Assembly: GCA_903828455.1 (NCBI GenBank)
Contig: CAIKMJ010000030.1
Location: forward strand, 1-64,000
DNA: 64,000 nt
Source: an uncultured Acidobacteriia bacterium
GTDB lineage: Bacteria > Acidobacteriota > Terriglobia > Bryobacterales > Bryobacteraceae
Reading direction: 5' to 3'
The position numbers were made by a program, and so were the translations under genes. Every line of letters begins with the position of its first letter. Positions within the stretch are counted from its first letter, which is position 1. This document shows positions 33,048 to 41,365 of this stretch, piece by piece. Below the pieces are notes generated by a model. The model had not been told where the DNA came from and made no database searches. It saw only the letters and a program-made list of their open reading frames with translations.

Positions 33048-35999
33048 CTACTGAATCGCGACGGTGACGGTGTTCGACTGCCACGCCGTTCCGGTCGCCG
33101 GATCGGTCACCGTGAGCACCAGCGGAACGGCGTTTCCGGTCTGAACGCCCGCCGGAACCTGGACGTTGACCTGATAGAGGGCGACCAGCGTCGGAGTAAG
33201 TCCGGCAAACACGACGGGGGCGTTCACACCGCCGATCGTGGCGGTCACGGTAGCCGTGGTCTTATAAACGGGACTGAGCGGAGCAGCCGCGCCATCGGCG
33301 GGCGCCGCTTCGCCGTTCGGACCGGCGACCGGTCCGAGACCGGTTGCGAAAACGGTGAGAAACTCGGATCCGCTTTTCACCGGGCGATAGCCGTTGGCAA
33401 GCGGCCCGGCCAGCAGGGTGGTGTTGGCGATCTCGGCAATTCCCTGCCCCGAACCCGACTGGTCCGCCGTATAGATGGCGGGCTGGTACGCGGTCAACAG
33501 GACAGGAACGGGCACCGACTCGGCAGCGCCGCGGACAATCACGAGCGGATAGGCGGCGTTGACGCTGAGTCCCTGGGGAACCACGGCGTTGATCTGGCCC
33601 GGGCCGGCATAGGACAGCGGCAGGGCCTGGCCGCCGAGAAGAGCCTGAGTTCCGTTGAGCGTGGTGGGCAAGGGAATCGAGGTCGCGGCATTGCCGCTGG
33701 CGGCGAGGCCGCTCCCATAGATCGCCACATAGCTGCCGGGCGAGCTGATGCCGTTGACCGCTTTCGCCGCACTGGCGGCATTCACGACACCGGATGCCTG
33801 GGGCGCCGAAGCGATAGAAACAGGCTGCACCGAGACGCCGACCGAGGCGCTGCCGAACAGCCCGGAAGAGGCTCCGGAGGCGGCTTGCCGCGCCACAACC
33901 TGCACGACCGCCGAGGCCGCGGGATTGACCGGAGTCCAGTTGCCTTCCCAGATGCCGCCGCCGGCGTCGCTCAGGTTCACCGCCGGATCGCCGTCGTTGA
34001 AAGTAATCAGAACGCTGCCGCCGCTCTTGGCGGTCACCGGATTGCCGCAGTCATCCACCAACTGGATCTGCACCGGCTGCGCGACGGCCGCCGACAGAGA
34101 GGCCTGGCTGGCGGGCTGGCGGAACGCCGCGATCAGAGACGAGGGCTTGCCCGCCGGACATACGGGCGAAGAAGCGGAGGAAGTCAGCGGCAGGGCGAGT
34201 AACGCAACCTGCGCCTGTCCCGTGCTGCCGTCGCCGAAGCTCATGTTCAGATTGGCCCGCTGGATTCCGGCGGTAAGTCCCGAGGGTGCGGCGAAAACGG
34301 TGAAAAGGTTGGTTCCCGGATTCAGAGAGCCGGTGGACGGTGTCACCGACAGCCACGGCGCCGACGGCGTCATCGTGAAATTCACCGGCGAGCTGCCGGG
34401 GCTGAATACAACGATTTGTTGCTGGGCCGGTACCGCGCTGCCTGCCGTCCCTTTCATCACGAGCCCGGCGACCGGGACCTGAACGCCGGCGGAGGGCGGA
34501 CCGCCGACCGCCGCCACGTTCAGCACCACCGAAACGGTCTGCGGGCTGTTGGCCGCATTAGGAGCCACTATATTGACGGTTCCGTAGTACTGACCGGGAG
34601 TCAGCCCGGTTGGGTTGGCCGAAACCGTGAGGGTGGCGCCCGAACCGCCCGGCGCGGCGCCCGATGACGGACTGACGCTCAGCCAGCTCGGCTGCCCGAC
34701 AGGCACGCCCAGCAATTGCGTCTGCGTAGACCAGCTCAGCTGCGAAGCGCCGCCGCCGGAAATCGTCAGCGACTGCGAGTTCGGCTGCGGGGCGCTCGCC
34801 ACCGCGTTAAAAACGAGGCCCGTGCGGGAAAGTGTGATCGCCTGCGGAGCGGCGCTCACCGCCAGAGTCACCGTGACCTGCTGAGACGGATCGGCGGCGT
34901 TGGCCGTATCCTTCACTGTGATGTGACAGGTATACAGCTGCGGACTGAGACCGGTGGGGTCGACCGTAAAGGCGAGCGCACCGGGCAAGCCGGCAGCGGC
35001 GGAGCCGGGCGGGCCGACCCGTACCCACGAGCAATCGGCGCTGCCCGAAAACTGCAGCGTTCCACCACCGTTATCGGCGACCACGAGCTCAGCATTGACC
35101 GGCGCGCCGTTTTGCGGCAGCGCGAAAGTCTGGCCAGGCGGGATGACGGAAAGAACCGGCGGAATCAGGGCTGTAACGGTAAGGCTCACGGGCACCTGCA
35201 GACTCGGGCCCACCGTGGGATTGATGGAGATCTGTCCGCTGTAGCTACCGACCGCAAGTCCGGCGGGATTCACACTCACCGGGATGATGCCCGGCGTGGT
35301 TCCCTTCAGATTTGCCGGAACGCTCAGCCACTTGCCGCCTGCCGAGCCACTGCTAAAAACGGCATAACTCTCACCGGGCGGATTACTCGTCACCGAAAGA
35401 TTCTGCGGTGCCGGCACGGCTCCTCCCTGCGAATAACTGAAACTGAGCGAGGCCGGCGCCGAGGCCAGCTGAGCCGGATCGAGAACGTTCAGAACGACGC
35501 TCGTGGAAACCGACTGCTGGGCGGCGCTGACTGTAATGACAGCCCCATTACTGCTGCCTGCACTGAATCCGGAAGGGTCTACCGTAACCGTAACGGTGGC
35601 CGTGAAGTTGAAGTTCGTGCCATCGAAATTGACCAGAGAAAACAAACCGGAGGCCGGCGTCACCGAAAGCCAGGCAAAGTTCGCGTTGGGGTTCGCCACC
35701 GTGACCTGATAGATAGGCGGATCGTTCAGCGCGTACTGAAAGGACAGCGTGATGGTTTGGGTGCTGGTGCCGGTGTTCGGCGGCACCGAAAACGTCAGGG
35801 TCGACGTGGAATTGGAAAGCGTGCCCACGAGGGGACATGCCAACTGGGCGCACGTCTGGGACTGGGCCAGCCCCGCCGCGAGGACAAACAGCGCGAGCAC
35901 TCCGGCAATCCTGCCCGACCGGAATGCTCCGAGGCCCGGCCAATTCAGTTTGGGAGCTGCTGGACCTGCAAATTTAAAGGTTTTTTTTACTCGCGGCAC
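33048..35999 (-). CDS. secreted beta-sandwich repeat protein with Solibacter-type C-terminal domain
   Basis: 983 residues. An extended signal region (GRIAGVLALFVLAAGLAQSQ, about 29-48) leads into about six BACON/Ig-like repeats of 85-100 residues, each with a WLSVTPxSG-like strand and a VSVNPAGLAxGxYxGxI strand. The last about 240 residues are the Solibacter C-terminal domain (NAASAAKAVNGISSPGSYVAIYGSGLA, PLSYAGPGQINAVVPQGL, EFLTVFATGLGPV). Predicted cell-surface or secreted adhesin-like protein. GTG start; an A8-rich stretch follows the start. Convergent with the gene at 31761-32984. Confidence 0.88.
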   Translation of the reverse strand: MPRVKKTFKFAGPAAPKLNWPGLGAFRSGRIAGVLALFVLAAGLAQSQTCAQLACPLVGTLSNSTSTLTFSVPPNTGTSTQTITLSFQYALNDPPIYQVTVANPNANFAWLSVTPASGLFSLVNFDGTNFNFTATVTVTVDPSGFSAGSSNGAVITVSAAQQSVSTSVVLNVLDPAQLASAPASLSFSYSQGGAVPAPQNLSVTSNPPGESYAVFSSGSAGGKWLSVPANLKGTTPGIIPVSVNPAGLAVGSYSGQISINPTVGPSLQVPVSLTVTALIPPVLSVIPPGQTFALPQNGAPVNAELVVADNGGGTLQFSGSADCSWVRVGPPGSAAAGLPGALAFTVDPTGLSPQLYTCHITVKDTANAADPSQQVTVTLAVSAAPQAITLSRTGLVFNAVASAPQPNSQSLTISGGGASQLSWSTQTQLLGVPVGQPSWLSVSPSSGAAPGGSGATLTVSANPTGLTPGQYYGTVNIVAPNAANSPQTVSVVLNVAAVGGPPSAGVQVPVAGLVMKGTAGSAVPAQQQIVVFSPGSSPVNFTMTPSAPWLSVTPSTGSLNPGTNLFTVFAAPSGLTAGIQRANLNMSFGDGSTGQAQVALLALPLTSSASSPVCPAGKPSSLIAAFRQPASQASLSAAVAQPVQIQLVDDCGNPVTAKSGGSVLITFNDGDPAVNLSDAGGGIWEGNWTPVNPAASAVVQVVARQAASGASSGLFGSASVGVSVQPVSIASAPQASGVVNAASAAKAVNGISSPGSYVAIYGSGLAASGNAATSIPLPTTLNGTQALLGGQALPLSYAGPGQINAVVPQGLSVNAAYPLVIVRGAAESVPVPVLLTAYQPAIYTADQSGSGQGIAEIANTTLLAGPLANGYRPVKSGSEFLTVFATGLGPVAGPNGEAAPADGAAAPLSPVYKTTATVTATIGGVNAPVVFAGLTPTLVALYQVNVQVPAGVQTGNAVPLVLTVTDPATGTAWQSNTVTVAIQ

Positions 36000-36420
36000 G
36001 TCGTTAGTTTAACATTCGGCTTTTTTGAGGCAGTTCTTTATACCCCCGTGACAACGCGGCTTCCCGGCCATTGCCGGCAGCGGTTCGGGTACCTTGACGG
36101 CGAACCGCCTGCAGGCGGAAGCAACCCGGGAGCGTTCCCTTTCCTGGCCAGCGCACGGATGCAAGCCTTCCCAAACGGGCCACCGGCGATGCCAGCAACA
36201 CACGAAGACTCATTACTTTACACGCAGGAACCTCAAGCGACTGCCCGGCAACGAACAGTTCCCTCGATTGCCGCGTCAGGCCGCCAGTCAGACGCCGCAA
36301 CACTTGTAATATTTCAGATTCAGCCGGATTCCATTCTGCCGGATACCATTCAGCCTGATACCAGCCGCGCTCGCGGGGAGAAGCGGTTATAATTGCTGCG
36401 AACCGAATCCGGAGGGATCG
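36000..36420. other. divergent intergenic region with repeats and promoter
   Basis: 421 bases, no gene seen. It contains minus-strand TATAAA (36037-36042) toward the repeat protein, three 15-bp tandem units (36318-36362), and plus-strand TATAAT (36388-36393) followed by GGAGG at 36411-36415 toward the metalloprotease. Confidence 0.6.
36318..36362. repeat. 15-bp tandem repeat, three copies
   Basis: Units at 36318-36332, 36333-36347 and 36348-36362 share attcagccggatacc with one to two changes each. Non-coding, about 25 bases upstream of the TATAAT box of the metalloprotease gene, where copy number could alter upstream promoter spacing. Confidence 0.8.
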
Positions 36421-37491
36421 ATGAAGCGGGGAAAGAAAGTATGGCTGGCAGCCGCACTTTTGACGGGGGCAATTCCGGCGAGCGCGGGGATCATCACGTT
36501 CACCTGCTCGTCCGCATTCAATTCGGCTTTTGACCCGGGCGGCAGCACGACCGCCGTTTGCAGCTATCTCAACACAACGATTGCCGGTGAATATGGGAAC
36601 ACCTTCACCAACGCGAACGCCAATATCTACATCGATGTGACAAACAGCGGCCTCGCCAACAGCACCAGCGGCTTTTACAATCTGGTCAGCTACTCCACTT
36701 ACCAGACCAAGCTCGAAGCAGAATCGACCGACGGCGCGCGGACGACAGTGCCCGCCTCCGAACCCGGCATTTTCGGCAGCCTCGGCGTCGAAATCACCAG
36801 CGCGCTGGCCGAGGCGCTGGGGATTACGCGAACCATCGGCAACGGCTTCGTGGACGGCACCACCGCGAGCGGCTCCGCCTGCACCACGTACGCGACCTCC
36901 GGGAGCGGCTGCTACAACGGCATCATCCGGCTCAACGATCCGACCGATCTCTACAATCAGACCAGCGGCCAGGGCTACACCTACCGCGGACTGGGCGGAA
37001 GCACGAACAGCTCCACCTCCAATTACGATTTCTTCGGCGTGGTCGAGCATGAAATGAACGAAATCCTCGGGACCTCTTCCTGCATCTCCACTTCGGGCAG
37101 CCTGACCAACCCCGGCAACTGCGTCGCGGCGGCGGATCTGTTCCGATACACATCCGGCGGCGTCCGCACGTTCAACACACTCAACGCCACCGCCTACTTT
37201 TCGCCGGACGGCGGCTATACCGACTACCAGGGCAACTTATACGACAACACCGCAAACGGCAACGACTGGGCCGACTTCCTCAACAGCTGTACCTTCGTGC
37301 AGGACGGCTTCGGCTGCCCGAACGGCGCGACCTTCGACATCCTGTCCGACGGAACCGGCGGCACCGCGGGCCCAGAGGTCGCAATCCTCAACGCCGTCGG
37401 CTATAACGTGACGGCGCCGGAACCGGGAACCATGGGGATGTTCGGGCTGGCGCTGGCCGGGCTTGTGGTCTATAAAAGGCGGAGACGGTAG
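36421..37491 (+). CDS. PEP-CTERM NF038122-like metalloprotease
   Basis: 356 residues. Signal peptide 1-22 (VWLAAALLTGAIPASA). The catalytic region FFGVVEHEMNEILG has H210 and E211 with HExxxxxG-like spacing, as in the NF038122-type putative metalloproteases; many Ser/Thr/Asn and six or more Cys fit an extracellular protein. The end APEPGTMGMFGLALAGLVVYKRRRR is a complete PEP-CTERM sorting signal, to be processed by an exosortase/archaeosortase-like enzyme not present here. Excellent GGAGG site and TATAAT box upstream. Confidence 0.85.
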   Translation: MKRGKKVWLAAALLTGAIPASAGIITFTCSSAFNSAFDPGGSTTAVCSYLNTTIAGEYGNTFTNANANIYIDVTNSGLANSTSGFYNLVSYSTYQTKLEAESTDGARTTVPASEPGIFGSLGVEITSALAEALGITRTIGNGFVDGTTASGSACTTYATSGSGCYNGIIRLNDPTDLYNQTSGQGYTYRGLGGSTNSSTSNYDFFGVVEHEMNEILGTSSCISTSGSLTNPGNCVAAADLFRYTSGGVRTFNTLNATAYFSPDGGYTDYQGNLYDNTANGNDWADFLNSCTFVQDGFGCPNGATFDILSDGTGGTAGPEVAILNAVGYNVTAPEPGTMGMFGLALAGLVVYKRRRR

Positions 37492-37523
37492 CCTCGGTTC
37501 GGAACAATTCCGCCTGAGCGGAC

Positions 37524-39344
37524 TCAGGCCTGTTGAGGCGCCGCCTCGTAAAACGCACGCACGCGCCGGGCTGCGGCGCGTCCCACTTTTTCGGCCAGTG
37601 CGTCTTCGCTCGCCTGGCGCACGAGTTCCGAGCTGCCGAATTCCTTCAGCAGTTTGCGCACCGTAACCGGCCCGACGCCGGGGATGGTGTCGAGCTCCGA
37701 TGTCAGCGTGCGCGCGTTGCGCCGCGTGCGGTGGAAGGTGACGGCGAAGCGGTGGGCTTCATCGCGGATCGTCTGCACGAGCTGAAGGATCGGCGAAAAC
37801 CGGTCGAGCACCACCGGCTCATTCTCCTGGCCGAGCACGTAGATGATCTCCTCGCGCTTGGCAATCGAGGCGAGCGGCTGGTTGATCACGCCGATCTGTT
37901 CGAGCGCCCAGGCGGCGGCGTGGAGCTGGCCGAGGCCGCCGTCGATCAGGATCAGTCCCGGCAACGGCCGCTTCTCCTCCAGCATGCGCGAATAGCGGCG
38001 GCCAACCACTTCGCGCATGGAAGCAAAGTCGTCGTTGCCTTCCACCGTGCGGATGATGAACTTGCGGTAGTCCGACTTCTTCATCCCGCCGTTTTCCCAC
38101 ACCACCATGCTGGCCACCTTATCGGTGCCCGAAACGTGCGAGATGTCGAAACACTCAATGCGGTCTGGAGGCTCGGGGAGGCCCAGCGCATCCTGGATCG
38201 CCGTTTTGATGGCATCGGCATTCGGCTTCAGGATGCGGAAGCGCGCGTCGAACGAGTGCTTCGCGTTCATCTGCGCAAGGTTCAGCATGGCGCGCTTCTG
38301 GCCGCGGCGCGGCGTGTGGATCTCCACCTTGCGGTTCTTCTTTTCGGCGAGCAGCTCTTCCATCACTTCCTGATCGTCGAAGTCGAGCGGCACGTGAATC
38401 ACCGAAGGAACGTATTGCTGATCGAGATAAATCTGCAGCAGGAGCGAAGAGAAGAATTCGGGCGCGCTGAATTCGTACTGATCTTCCCAGAAGAACTCGC
38501 GGCGGTCCACGATCTGGCCGTTGCGCAGATGGAACAGGTTCACGGCAACCAGCGGCGGCTCGGCGTAAAAACCGAAGATATCGGCATCGTCACCGGAGGC
38601 GGCCGACATCTTCTGGCGCTGATCGATCTCCTCGACCGTGGTGAGAAGGTCGCGCAGCGCCGCGGCTTCCTCGAAACGCAGTTCGGCCGAGGCGTCGGCG
38701 ATGCGGGCGCGCAGGTCAATGGCGAGGTCTCCGTGGCGTCCTTCGAGAAGCAGGCGCGTCTGGCGGACGGCGTCCGCGTAAATTTCGGGAGTCGTCAGAT
38801 TCTCCACGCACGGACCGAGGCAGCGATGGATGTGGAACTGGAGGCAGGGCTTCGGGTGGTAGCGGGTGAGATCGACCTTGCAGGACGGGACCAGAAAGCT
38901 GCGGTGAATGAAGTTGACGATGCGGTACGCGAGGTTGGCCGGAAAGTACGGACCGTAGTAAGTCGCGCCATCCCGGAATAACCTGCGCGTAACGAAGACG
39001 CGCGGAAAGCGTTCGGCGGTGAGCTTGATGTACGGGTAAGTTTTGTCGTCGCGCAGCAGCACGTTGAAACGCGGCTGGTACTGCTTGATGAGATTATTCT
39101 CGAGCGCGAGCGCTTCTTTTTCGTTGTCGACGAGAATGTAGTCGAGGTCCGCGGCTTCCGAAATGAGAGAGCCGGTTTTCGGTTCGGCGAGGCGGTCTTC
39201 GGAGAAGTAATTGCGGACGCGCACGCGAAGCAGCTTCGCCTTGCCGACGTAAATAACTTTGCCGGCCGAATCTTTATACAGATAGACGCCGGGCGCGAGC
39301 GGAAGCTGGGCGACTTTGGCTTTGAGCTGCTGGTAGTCAGGCAA
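37524..39344 (-). CDS. uvrC: UvrABC excinuclease subunit C
   Basis: Nucleotide-excision-repair nuclease that makes both incisions around lesions bound by UvrB. 606 residues: GIY-YIG domain (APGVYLYKDSAGKVIYVGKAKLL, 17-39), a Cys-rich segment, UVR motif around 200-235 (DLRARIADASAELRFEEAAALRDLL), the RNase H-like domain (ECFDISHVSGTDKVASMVVWENG, GLILIDGGLGQLHAA) and C-terminal helix-hairpin-helix (LDTIPGVGPVTVRKLLKEFGS). All expected parts are present. Divergent from a TPR gene with 44 bases between starts. Confidence 0.97.
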   Translation of the reverse strand: MPDYQQLKAKVAQLPLAPGVYLYKDSAGKVIYVGKAKLLRVRVRNYFSEDRLAEPKTGSLISEAADLDYILVDNEKEALALENNLIKQYQPRFNVLLRDDKTYPYIKLTAERFPRVFVTRRLFRDGATYYGPYFPANLAYRIVNFIHRSFLVPSCKVDLTRYHPKPCLQFHIHRCLGPCVENLTTPEIYADAVRQTRLLLEGRHGDLAIDLRARIADASAELRFEEAAALRDLLTTVEEIDQRQKMSAASGDDADIFGFYAEPPLVAVNLFHLRNGQIVDRREFFWEDQYEFSAPEFFSSLLLQIYLDQQYVPSVIHVPLDFDDQEVMEELLAEKKNRKVEIHTPRRGQKRAMLNLAQMNAKHSFDARFRILKPNADAIKTAIQDALGLPEPPDRIECFDISHVSGTDKVASMVVWENGGMKKSDYRKFIIRTVEGNDDFASMREVVGRRYSRMLEEKRPLPGLILIDGGLGQLHAAAWALEQIGVINQPLASIAKREEIIYVLGQENEPVVLDRFSPILQLVQTIRDEAHRFAVTFHRTRRNARTLTSELDTIPGVGPVTVRKLLKEFGSSELVRQASEDALAEKVGRAAARRVRAFYEAAPQQA

Positions 39345-39376
39345 GGCGTGTGCGGGTTCTCCCCCGCGAAGGACAA

Positions 39377-39382
39377 TATACT
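39377..39382 (+). promoter_or_regulatory. candidate -10 box directly before a start codon
   Basis: TATACT ends six bases before the ATG at 39389, predicting a leaderless transcript for the TPR gene. No Shine-Dalgarno sequence is seen before that ATG, which agrees. Confidence 0.45.
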
Positions 39383-39388
39383 CGAATT

Positions 39389-39892
39389 ATGTCACGGAGC
39401 TGGATAGTGATCGCGATGGCGGGCGGACTGGCAGCGGGCTTGGGAACAGGGTTGCGGGCACAGGATGCGCCCACGCTGCGGCCTGCGGCGGGTTCGGAAT
39501 CGGGCACGCCACGGCCCACGCTGAAAAAGGACGCGGCAGCGGATGCGGACGCTGTCCAGCTTCCCGAAGGCCAGGTGGCATTGCCCGAAGAAGAAGATAA
39601 GAGCGCGGTGAAGAAGGAGTACAGCTTCAATCCCGTGCAGGCGAAGAAGGATGTATCGGTCGGCGAGTTCTACTTCAAAAAGGGCGACTACAAAGCGGCC
39701 GCCGGGCGCTTCACCGAAGCGACGAAATGGAACGCGGGCAACGCCGAGGCGTGGCTGCGGCTCGGCGAGACCGAAGAGAAGCAGGGCGATAAGAAGTCCG
39801 CGCGCGCCGCTTACGAAAAGTATCTGGATCTGGCGGCCGATGCGAAGAACGCGGGCGAGATTCGACAGCGCCTGGAGAAGCTGAAGAAGTAG
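39389..39892 (+). CDS. exported TPR protein
   Basis: 167 residues. Signal peptide about 1-25 (WIVIAMAGGLAAGLGTGLRAQ). A Pro/Ala/acidic linker follows to about 80. Then two TPR-like units (VGEFYFKKGDYKAAAGRFTEATKWNAGNAEAWLRLGETEEKQGDKKSARAAYEKYLDLA) and a basic C-terminal helix ending in RLEKLKK. A periplasmic or outer-membrane scaffold role is likely, reminiscent of BamD/YbgF-like proteins, but no specific partner is indicated. ATG 39389 is chosen because the upstream 13 codons lack a ribosome site and cover the TATACT box. Confidence 0.78.
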   Translation: MSRSWIVIAMAGGLAAGLGTGLRAQDAPTLRPAAGSESGTPRPTLKKDAAADADAVQLPEGQVALPEEEDKSAVKKEYSFNPVQAKKDVSVGEFYFKKGDYKAAAGRFTEATKWNAGNAEAWLRLGETEEKQGDKKSARAAYEKYLDLAADAKNAGEIRQRLEKLKK

Positions 39893-39898
39893 TGCGTG

Positions 39899-39919
39899 CA
39901 ACGCGGCGCGGCCGCGTTG
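39899..39919. terminator. candidate hairpin between convergent genes
   Basis: Perfect 8-bp inverted repeat (39899-39906 with 39912-39919) with a 5-base loop, 7 bases after the TPR gene stop, followed by TGTTC only. The weak T run makes intrinsic termination uncertain. Confidence 0.35.
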
Positions 39920-39956
39920 TTCAATAGCGTGCCGCGCGGCGGCCTCACCACCGGCA

Positions 39957-41198
39957 TCAGTGTGAAATCGTGGCTGCGACGCGTGCGCCTCGCCGCGTGG
40001 CCGGGTACGCATAGGGGCCGAGCCGGAACATCGGCAGACTCGCGAGGGCAAGCGCGGCGACAAAGCAGATCAGCATCAGCGTGTACGAACCGGTCTTATC
40101 GTAAGACGCACCCATCGCGTACGAGCCCAGCCCCGCGCCCAGCATGAACATGGCGAAGAAGTAGCCGTAAATCTCACCGAACGAGCGCATCCCCAGGTAC
40201 CGCGAAAGCAGAAACGCGATGAGGTCGACCTCGGCGCCGAGGCCGAGACCGATCAGCAGCGTGGCGGCCACGGCAGCGTCAGGCCGCGGCGTCGAAAGCA
40301 GAACCACGATGCCGGCGAGCGGCGAGACAATGAACGCGAGGGCGACGTAGGGGGCATGGACGCGGTCCAGCAGATAGCCGGCGAAGAAGCGTCCCGCGAT
40401 GAGAGAGAAGCCGGCGATGCCGACGAGGTGCGTGGCGTTCGGCAGCGAGAACCCGCGGTCGGTCAGCAGCGGAACGAGGTTGGCGATCAGGCCGCCGGCT
40501 GTGCCGGAAACAATGAAGAAGCTGAACGCCAGATACCAGAAGCGGGCCGTGCGGATGGCTTCGAACGCCGTAATGCCGGGGATCTGCGCGGCTGAGTCGG
40601 GGGCCAGCGTGGGGCGGGCGGAGGGGTCGCGGCCGATGACCAGCGCCACCGCGGGGAAGGCGAGCAGGAAGATCAGCACCCCGAGCCCGACGTAAGCGCC
40701 GCGCCAGCCCACCATCCCGATCAGCGCCTGCGCAATCTGCGGAACCAGTGCGGAACCGAGGCCCACGCCGGCCATCGAGATGCCGAGCGCAAGGCCGCGC
40801 TGTTCATCGAAACGGGCCGAGATCGCCTTGGCGTAAGTGAGCGGAGTTTGTCCGGCGGCGCCGAACCCCATGAGCCCGTAAAGCGCGATAAAGACCACAG
40901 GCGAAGCGGGGACGAGTGCCACGGAAGCGGTGGCGAGCGAGAAGAGTACGATAGCGGGGAGCGCGACGGCGCGAATTCCGAAGCGGTCGACCAGGCGGCC
41001 GACGAACGGCGTGGCGATGCCGGTCATCCAGAGGCCGACCACGATGGCGGTCGAGGCCGTCCCGCGGCTCCAGCCGAATTCGCGGCTGATGGGCGGCGCG
41101 AAGGTGCCGAAAGTGAATTGCATGATGGCGCCGTTCCCGACGAAGAGGCCAAAGACGGAGGCGACAACGATCCACCAGCGGTTCTTCACCGCGTGCAT
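39957..41198 (-). CDS. major facilitator superfamily transporter
   Basis: About 413 residues with 12 predicted helices. The loop 2-3 motif GRLVDRFGIRAVALP and loop 8-9 GRFFAGYLLDRVHAPY are MFS signatures; the start FVGNGAIMQFTFGTFAPPISREFGWSRGTAS is like monocarboxylate/oxalate-formate antiporter-type members. Start ATG 41198 has AGGAAA five bases upstream; the earlier ATG (41237) does not. Likely uptake or exchange of an organic anion, substrate unknown. Confidence 0.85.
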   Translation of the reverse strand: MHAVKNRWWIVVASVFGLFVGNGAIMQFTFGTFAPPISREFGWSRGTASTAIVVGLWMTGIATPFVGRLVDRFGIRAVALPAIVLFSLATASVALVPASPVVFIALYGLMGFGAAGQTPLTYAKAISARFDEQRGLALGISMAGVGLGSALVPQIAQALIGMVGWRGAYVGLGVLIFLLAFPAVALVIGRDPSARPTLAPDSAAQIPGITAFEAIRTARFWYLAFSFFIVSGTAGGLIANLVPLLTDRGFSLPNATHLVGIAGFSLIAGRFFAGYLLDRVHAPYVALAFIVSPLAGIVVLLSTPRPDAAVAATLLIGLGLGAEVDLIAFLLSRYLGMRSFGEIYGYFFAMFMLGAGLGSYAMGASYDKTGSYTLMLICFVAALALASLPMFRLGPYAYPATRRGARVAATISH

Positions 41199-41290
41199 GT
41201 TGTTTCCTTCTGCGGCAGTATTCGGAGCGGCGGACATGCGGGGCCTGACGTTCTGCTCAGTTTAGCCCATCGCGCGGCGGCTACAATGAT

Positions 41291-41365
41291 CAGGCAAAGG
41301 CAGCCAGGCAAAGCCAGACAGGCAGAGAGCCAGACGAGCAAAGAGCCAGACGAGCAAAGAAACAG
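41291..41365 (+). repeat. T-free, repeat-built 5' leader of the TMTC-like gene
   Basis: 75 bases directly before the ATG at 41366 contain no T at all and consist of caggcaaa/gagccagacgagcaaa-type units; the 16-mer at 41327-41342 is repeated exactly at 41343-41358. TACAAT at 41282-41287 could be the -10 box, so this would be the complete mRNA leader. No Shine-Dalgarno motif stronger than AAAGA is seen. Confidence 0.6.
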